Below are positions 6,501 through 7,490 of a stretch of 7,490 nt of DNA, piece after piece; position 1 is the first letter of the stretch; each line of letters starts with the position of its first letter. The DNA is from an uncultured Selenomonadales bacterium (GTDB lineage: Bacteria > Bacillota_C > Negativicutes > Selenomonadales > Selenomonadaceae). The translations under genes and the position numbers were made by a program. The DNA is taken from positions 1 through 7,490 of the forward strand of contig CALCTX010000214.1 of assembly GCA_937907035.1 (NCBI GenBank). The letters are read 5' to 3'. Under the pieces are notes generated by a model. That model saw only the letters and a program-made list of their open reading frames with translations. It was not told where the DNA came from and made no database searches.

Positions 6501-7490
6501 TAAGCTCTATTACACCGCTTATGTGAACAATGAACGCAACCTCAGCGGTACGGTACAAATTGCTGAAGGTCTGACGAGCTCATCAGCAACCCTCAAGACC
6601 GGCGACATTACCTTTGCCGAAGCAAGCGGACAGGGTTCGTATGCCGCTCCGACACCAGTACCGAGCAAGGCAGAACAGGTAATTACCGGCGATATTGCGG
6701 TTGATACGGCGTATGCGGATGTTTATGCAGACGGAGTATATACCTTCACTGAATCAACTGATATTGCCGGAATTGAAGCCAAGCAGGATATGAAGCTTGC
6801 TCAAAGTGGCTGGGATACAATGATAAATATAAACAAACAGGCTGCATCCGGCGATGTCAAGGGCGTTGTTAATACTAATTCTGAAATCAAACTTTCCAAT
6901 GGCAGTTCCACAGCGGCTGCATTGGATATCAATGTAAAGACAAATAACGGAAATGCATACGGTTTATATTTCAATGGTACGGATAACGATAAACAGGCTA
7001 AGTTGAATTATTTGTATGATTTTTATGGTGATGAAATGACGGACAGTGCGTTTATGAATATAAATGCTGTTGGCACAGACAGTTCTATCGGTGTCTATTC
7101 GGCAGGCAATTCCAAAATCGATTTAGTTGGCCCGTATATTGGCGTTTTTGGCGAGTGGGGCGACTTTATGGATTATGGTCTGGCGGAAAATGACAAGGGA
7201 CTGGTAAATTCCACCGGACTTTATGCAACCAAGGGCGGCGAGATTACTTTTGACGGTTCAAATATTTTTGTCAACGGCAATGGCGCTTTTGTCAATGGTG
7301 GCAATGCTCAAATCAGTGCCCTTAACGGTGGTACTATTGAAGTAAATAAAAATAATACCAAAGGGTATGCTGCATTGGGAGCTTCCGGTGGTAAGATCAA
7401 CCTTTATAATTTGAATACTCATAGTGCAATGGGGTATAAAGGCGGAATATATAATATTAAGGGAAATCTTATGGTCAGCACTTTGGCGGC
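400..7490 (+). CDS. Giant modular surface protein, autotransporter-like passenger (3' end outside window)
   Basis: One uninterrupted frame of 2363 codons runs from GTG 400 to the window edge. Residues 1-39 form a signal peptide with a long n-region carrying six basic residues, a hydrophobic core (LAALVAIGVMSG) and a likely Ser-Glu-Ala cut at 39. The rest is five tandem modules of about 500-530 residues. They are rich in Gly, Asn, Asp, Thr, Ser and Ala, with repeated VNGN, INGN and LNGN turns typical of right-handed beta-helix passengers. Only four Cys occur (residues 729, 832, 1221, 1873), as usual for proteins that must cross two membranes unfolded. The closing LANKLYY motif recurs at residues 495, 997, 1525 and 2032, giving periods of 502, 528 and 507. 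No catalytic motif is visible, so adhesion or surface structure is the likely role. A C-terminal beta-barrel is expected but not seen; an S-layer-like or other anchor remains possible. The gene has its own promoter and a strong Shine-Dalgarno. Confidence 0.95.
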   Translation, partial: MFYKNSFFKTFTKKRWSKQLAALVAIGVMSGANTSVSEAAISYTQAITGSTDNQNFIQVKSEDSRVTESEGTITYDLKGDDFSFTDTKEGKAADLSGNYVINLDSGKTLYLVSKKENASYGFSGLSIAKGSNVTINGNLDVTAESDGYASSGIILQGYGEDPKATLVVNGNVTMGGTDEDGATEYGITSADVHGGIETYKGLRWAPAGIFVQATNGSSVTVNGDTDLRVIGNAVVTDPYYRNADGSDDTKTAIINLNGNTNIEVPVVDDQYQGYYALANFGGTINVNMKEDGTAGDKKVNIIGNIITMKDGEDQRGGDYYYRTGETNLALTTADSTWQGIIDNTNLDTAKVKNPDQMGSVNLWLQNGATWNYYALANDAIAAGSTSPTLPDPSIYQYGRFDWDMHLNSLHGSEGAEAAPGYVQMNYDRDVYIENYSGATKFFFSHDYTGKYSSNYNGGDIYIKNAAPGSLITLTTDSLNMDDYTESDYKQVFNALANKLYYSAYATGERNLSGQIEIAEGLTSSSAILKVGTLSFDSSKGMGIYSDNYDQLLTGDVTADTQYAASYDAENKLYNFPVDTDIAGIEATANDVTIKGNTTNLNIDNTDRDSSGASGYVLGVLADNNHAVKLQGEDVNINVVNNNKKANGIRIVNSDAENKTTFATDTYRTINIAVKGKDEAIGMYVKGNSKADIGNLTIGAKSTDSEGNEIINYGIDTVEGGTGGYENMGCSGIYATGDMTKKLAPLVNVNSKATIYANGNGVFANANGATVNLKGATDIIVNKDNTKGYAALVASDGTINVNMKDASTAGTSQVNLKGNVFASATAVNKNDNCNESVINLALNSKTSDWTGVAHNGFADGGNIVEGAEAPYIGAINLWLANNAVWKNEKYGNTFVSGSYDKDINFAGSHIANLTGGASASAAGNIFQNDTNPLTIDNISGVTKIFYDHTGDGTAAENYTAGDTHIKNAAAGSSLFMITGNNGIDMTDDTVVGNVLNALSGKLYYEAYMKGEENLSAYAQISEGLTSSSAVLKQDFIGFDKTTGQGKIVDPYKEHQDKFAFSSPILGNASSDGEYITGGVLRKDGKYIFDGDTTITSSGANVEKGLYGSAGTAIIDASSTNQHTVLDLQGHNLTVNGAATAGLIDIMATGVVDTATKELKIGTVEINNPGQIVLTAERTGASGYPTPLYVNGGGKIVIHNGEGDLEKKVVTINSINPGNNQFCGIKTMNGVANGRSQIIIDGLVDIESSAYNANPGTNIEGISNVASTVSVGGGTIKLNNDDGTGKKGNGLWAIRSYGEFTSSNLGYVYFNAVHDGVEGAATGAGKNKAVIEGGIGMSGSMNVVGSINVGFGTEDSYFKGDVRSTGSYGAAQGNGAVNLWFTPGSYWEGDNISAGHDTNVYLDGASWTGKSTQASGTTKAGAPIGYNLEMKNGSVWNNTGDSSLLSLSGSDNAINMTNAGAGNITIDSYSGNTKVFYAHDAAAPTTINGGDITIKSAATGSAIGLITDNTGITMTDDAAVENVLNVLANKLYYTAYVNNERNLSGTVQIAEGLTSSSATLKTGDITFAEASGQGSLEGYTPTPGPTGKQTVFEYSTGIQNSKLDDKPYVDGGVRQSDGTYKMEGNTTIALKDVSAANTAIMNSNGNDLTVDAGSNELKTSIDGTKQIYGILKNDNTKTEITASKYIVDVTSTGRTEAISVTNTDAANKAVITINADTYLTANAGASAGIGIHATGNAEVNINGNLTMKGDGTEAKPWGVSLAKGGYSYFGGAALYSHNSYGTLQKSGDINVSGMVDIEAAVNGAYVNGGGGTINMAGGSIKINKDNTAGYAALRAESGYINMNMKSDGSAGTNKVNILGNVDTTAGAYNLTLEPCVDSVVNLGMATNDSTWTGVAYNAFADDGLKVGEKTYTGAINLWLDKKSTWNNELWGKTAKAGANDLAFSGSHIANLTGGNSSSEPGNIFQKDTNPLTVDKLTGAVKIYYAHEEAAPTKFNAGDTIIRSANESAAVIMATDNTGITTSDDAAVNAVLNALANKLYYTAYVNNERNLSGTVQIAEGLTSSSATLKTGDITFAEASGQGSYAAPTPVPSKAEQVITGDIAVDTAYADVYADGVYTFTESTDIAGIEAKQDMKLAQSGWDTMININKQAASGDVKGVVNTNSEIKLSNGSSTAAALDINVKTNNGNAYGLYFNGTDNDKQAKLNYLYDFYGDEMTDSAFMNINAVGTDSSIGVYSAGNSKIDLVGPYIGVFGEWGDFMDYGLAENDKGLVNSTGLYATKGGEITFDGSNIFVNGNGAFVNGGNAQISALNGGTIEVNKNNTKGYAALGASGGKINLYNLNTHSAMGYKGGIYNIKGNLMVSTLA
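520..2043 (+). repeat. Module M1 (residues 41-548)
   Basis: This is the first passenger module. Its lead-in (about residues 41-105, with SFTDTKEG and YVINLDSG) is unlike the lead-ins of the other modules and may be the N-terminal cap of the fold. A beta-strand tract with INGN, VNGN and LNGN turns follows to about residue 265. Then come the GYYAL and TINVNMK block (from 1216), the NLW motif at 1480 (residue 361) and the closing block with LANKLYY at 1882, ERNLSG and AEGLTSSSA. The segment after NLW (DPSIYQYGRFDWDMH) replaces the SHIANLTGG stretch of M2 and M4. M1 has no cysteine. Confidence 0.8.
2044..3540 (+). repeat. Module M2 (residues 549-1047)
   Basis: The module opens with LLTGDVTADTQY and DIAGIEA, a lead-in shared with M5. 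The beta-helix tract contains GNSKADIGNLTIGA, SGIYATGD and NGNGVFANANGA, each with a clear counterpart in M5. GYAAL and TINVNMK follow from 2758, WTGV at about 2941, NLW at 3022 and SHIANLTGG at 3118-3144, then NIFQ-DTNPLT. The closing block has SGKLYY in place of NKLYY (LSGKLYY at 3388) and EENLSA in place of ERNLSG, making this the most divergent closing block of the four. Two cysteines lie here (residues 729 and 832). Confidence 0.8.
2137..2156 (+). repeat. 20-bp repeat encoding DIAGIEA, M2 copy
   Basis: GATATTGCCGGAATTGAAGC occurs here and at 6760-6779, 4623 bases (1541 codons) apart and in the same frame. It marks the same position in the lead-ins of M2 and M5 and ties these two non-adjacent modules together. 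Confidence 0.9.
3541..5118 (+). repeat. Module M3 (residues 1048-1573)
   Basis: This is the longest module and the most aberrant in its centre. Its lead-in (GGVLRKDGKYIFDGDTTI) pairs with that of M4 (GGVRQSDGTYKMEGNTTI). The GYAAL block is replaced by a segment with IKLNNDDGTGKKGNGLWAI, and no INVNMK is seen. NLW is at 4525 (residue 1376). It is followed by an extra stretch with Trp-bearing turns (YLDGASWTGKS, MKNGSVWNN) where M2 and M4 have SHIANLTGG. The closing block from about 4795 has LANKLYY at 4972 and is identical in DNA to that of M4 over its last 149 bases. One cysteine (residue 1221). Confidence 0.78.
4971..5119 (+). repeat. 149-bp perfect direct repeat, copy 1
   Basis: Every base from 4971 to 5119 matches 6492-6640. 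The repeat encodes the closing block: LANKLYY, TAYVNNERNLSG, IAEGLTSSSA and the strand ending ASGQGS. The equivalents in M1 and M2 differ at many silent and coding positions, so the identity reflects recent gene conversion or duplication rather than constraint on the protein. Identity ends abruptly on the 3' side, where TTG follows here and TAT in the other copy. Confidence 0.97.
5119..5160 (+). other. Proline-bearing linker between M3 and M4
   Basis: Fourteen residues, LEGYTPTPGPTGKQ, join the end of the M3 closing block to the M4 lead-in. Three prolines and three glycines suggest a flexible or extended hinge. M1/M2 and M2/M3 have no proline-rich equivalent, so this linker type seems confined to the later junctions. 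Confidence 0.65.
5161..6639 (+). repeat. Module M4 (residues 1588-2080)
   Basis: The lead-in runs to about residue 1640 with GGVRQSDGTYKMEGNTTI, like M3. The beta-helix tract carries GIGIHATGNAEVNINGNL and YVNGGGGTINMAGG. The GYAAL block begins at 5878 and is followed by INMNMK, WTGVAYNAFADDG, NLW at 6139 (residue 1914), SHIANLTGG at 6229-6255 and NIFQ-DTNPLT. The closing block has LANKLYY at 6493. This is the most canonical module in the window, containing every shared sub-block, and makes the best template for aligning the others. One cysteine (residue 1873). Confidence 0.8.
6492..6640 (+). repeat. 149-bp perfect direct repeat, copy 2
   Basis: This copy is identical to 4971-5119. The two lie 1521 bases apart, exactly 507 codons, in the same strand and frame, so recombination between them would delete or duplicate one module-length unit and leave the protein in frame. 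Upstream of the repeat the two modules still share GATGATGCGGCAGTT but differ between it and 6492, which marks one edge of the conversion tract. Confidence 0.97.
6640..6669 (+). other. Proline-bearing linker between M4 and M5
   Basis: Ten residues, YAAPTPVPSK, form a short extended linker with three prolines. It sits at the same place relative to the closing block as the 14-residue linker after M3. Both follow directly on a copy of the 149-bp repeat, so repeat and linker type go together. Confidence 0.65.
6670..7490 (+). repeat. Module M5, partial (residues 2091-2363)
   Basis: The lead-in EQVITGDIAVDTAY and DIAGIEA matches M2 and also the small upstream gene fragment. GNSKIDLVG, STGLYATKGG and NGNGAFVNGG follow the order seen in M2. 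GYAAL at 7363-7377 and the KINLYN/GNLMVS strands bring it to the window edge, a little over halfway through a standard module. By the spacing in M2 and M4 (612-627 bases from the GYAAL tyrosine codon to LANKLYY), the next LANKLYY should fall roughly 490 bases beyond the window. Confidence 0.78.
6760..6779 (+). repeat. 20-bp repeat encoding DIAGIEA, M5 copy
   Basis: This is the second exact copy of the 20-bp sequence at 2137-2156. Flanking bases differ in both directions, so it is either a short retained identity in a conserved protein motif or the residue of an older exchange between M2 and M5. Confidence 0.9.

Noticed and set aside
4729..6558. Two minus-strand frames (4729-5037 and 6262-6558) that start with an identical peptide, MYRTAEVAFIVHISGVIEL
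   Set aside because: The identity is the antisense reading of the 149-bp direct repeat, not a duplicated gene.
4971..6640. CRISPR array or insertion sequence behind the long repeat
   Set aside because: There are only two copies, far apart and inside a reading frame. There are no terminal inverted repeats, no transposase and no regular spacers.

Overview
The window is almost entirely one very large, repetitive surface-protein gene. It is preceded by a short fragment of a related gene and a 117-base gap that carries a good promoter and ribosome binding site. The main frame opens at a GTG at 400 and runs without a stop to the window edge: 2363 codons, with the 3' end missing. After a signal peptide, the protein reads as a low-complexity, Gly/Asn/Asp/Thr/Ser/Ala-rich chain of short beta-strand turns with only four cysteines. 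This is the composition of autotransporter or other beta-helical adhesin passengers. The outer-membrane beta-barrel that would prove an autotransporter lies, if it exists, beyond base 7490.

Organism: no RNA gene or housekeeping gene is present, so the assignment is indirect. Strong Firmicutes-style Shine-Dalgarno sequences sit beside autotransporter-like exported proteins. Moderate GC and long basic signal peptides add to this picture. Together they suggest a diderm Firmicute of the Negativicutes (Selenomonas, Megamonas, Phascolarctobacterium, Veillonella and relatives). This is inference.

Layout: 49-282 is a 77-residue exported fragment whose mature part matches the start of a module in the big protein and then stops. 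Bases 283-399 hold a promoter (312-340) and a Shine-Dalgarno (385-392). From 400 onward the big protein has a signal peptide (residues 1-39) and then five tandem modules of about 500-530 residues: M1 520-2043, M2 2044-3540, M3 3541-5118, M4 5161-6639 and M5 from 6670 (cut by the window end). Proline-bearing linkers separate M3/M4 and M4/M5.

Each complete module follows the same plan. A lead-in strand set comes first, then a beta-helix-like tract with VNGN-type turns. Next come a GYAAL/INVNMK block, a W-T-G...NLW...W block, and a closing block with a predicted helix (LANKLYY) followed by ERNLSG and an EGLTSSSA motif. The modules are mosaic: different neighbours are most alike in different sub-blocks. 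M3 and M4 share a perfect 149-bp DNA repeat exactly 507 codons apart, so exchange between the copies would change protein length without breaking the frame. The window looks like an adhesin locus that evolves by module duplication, gene conversion and decay of paralogues.
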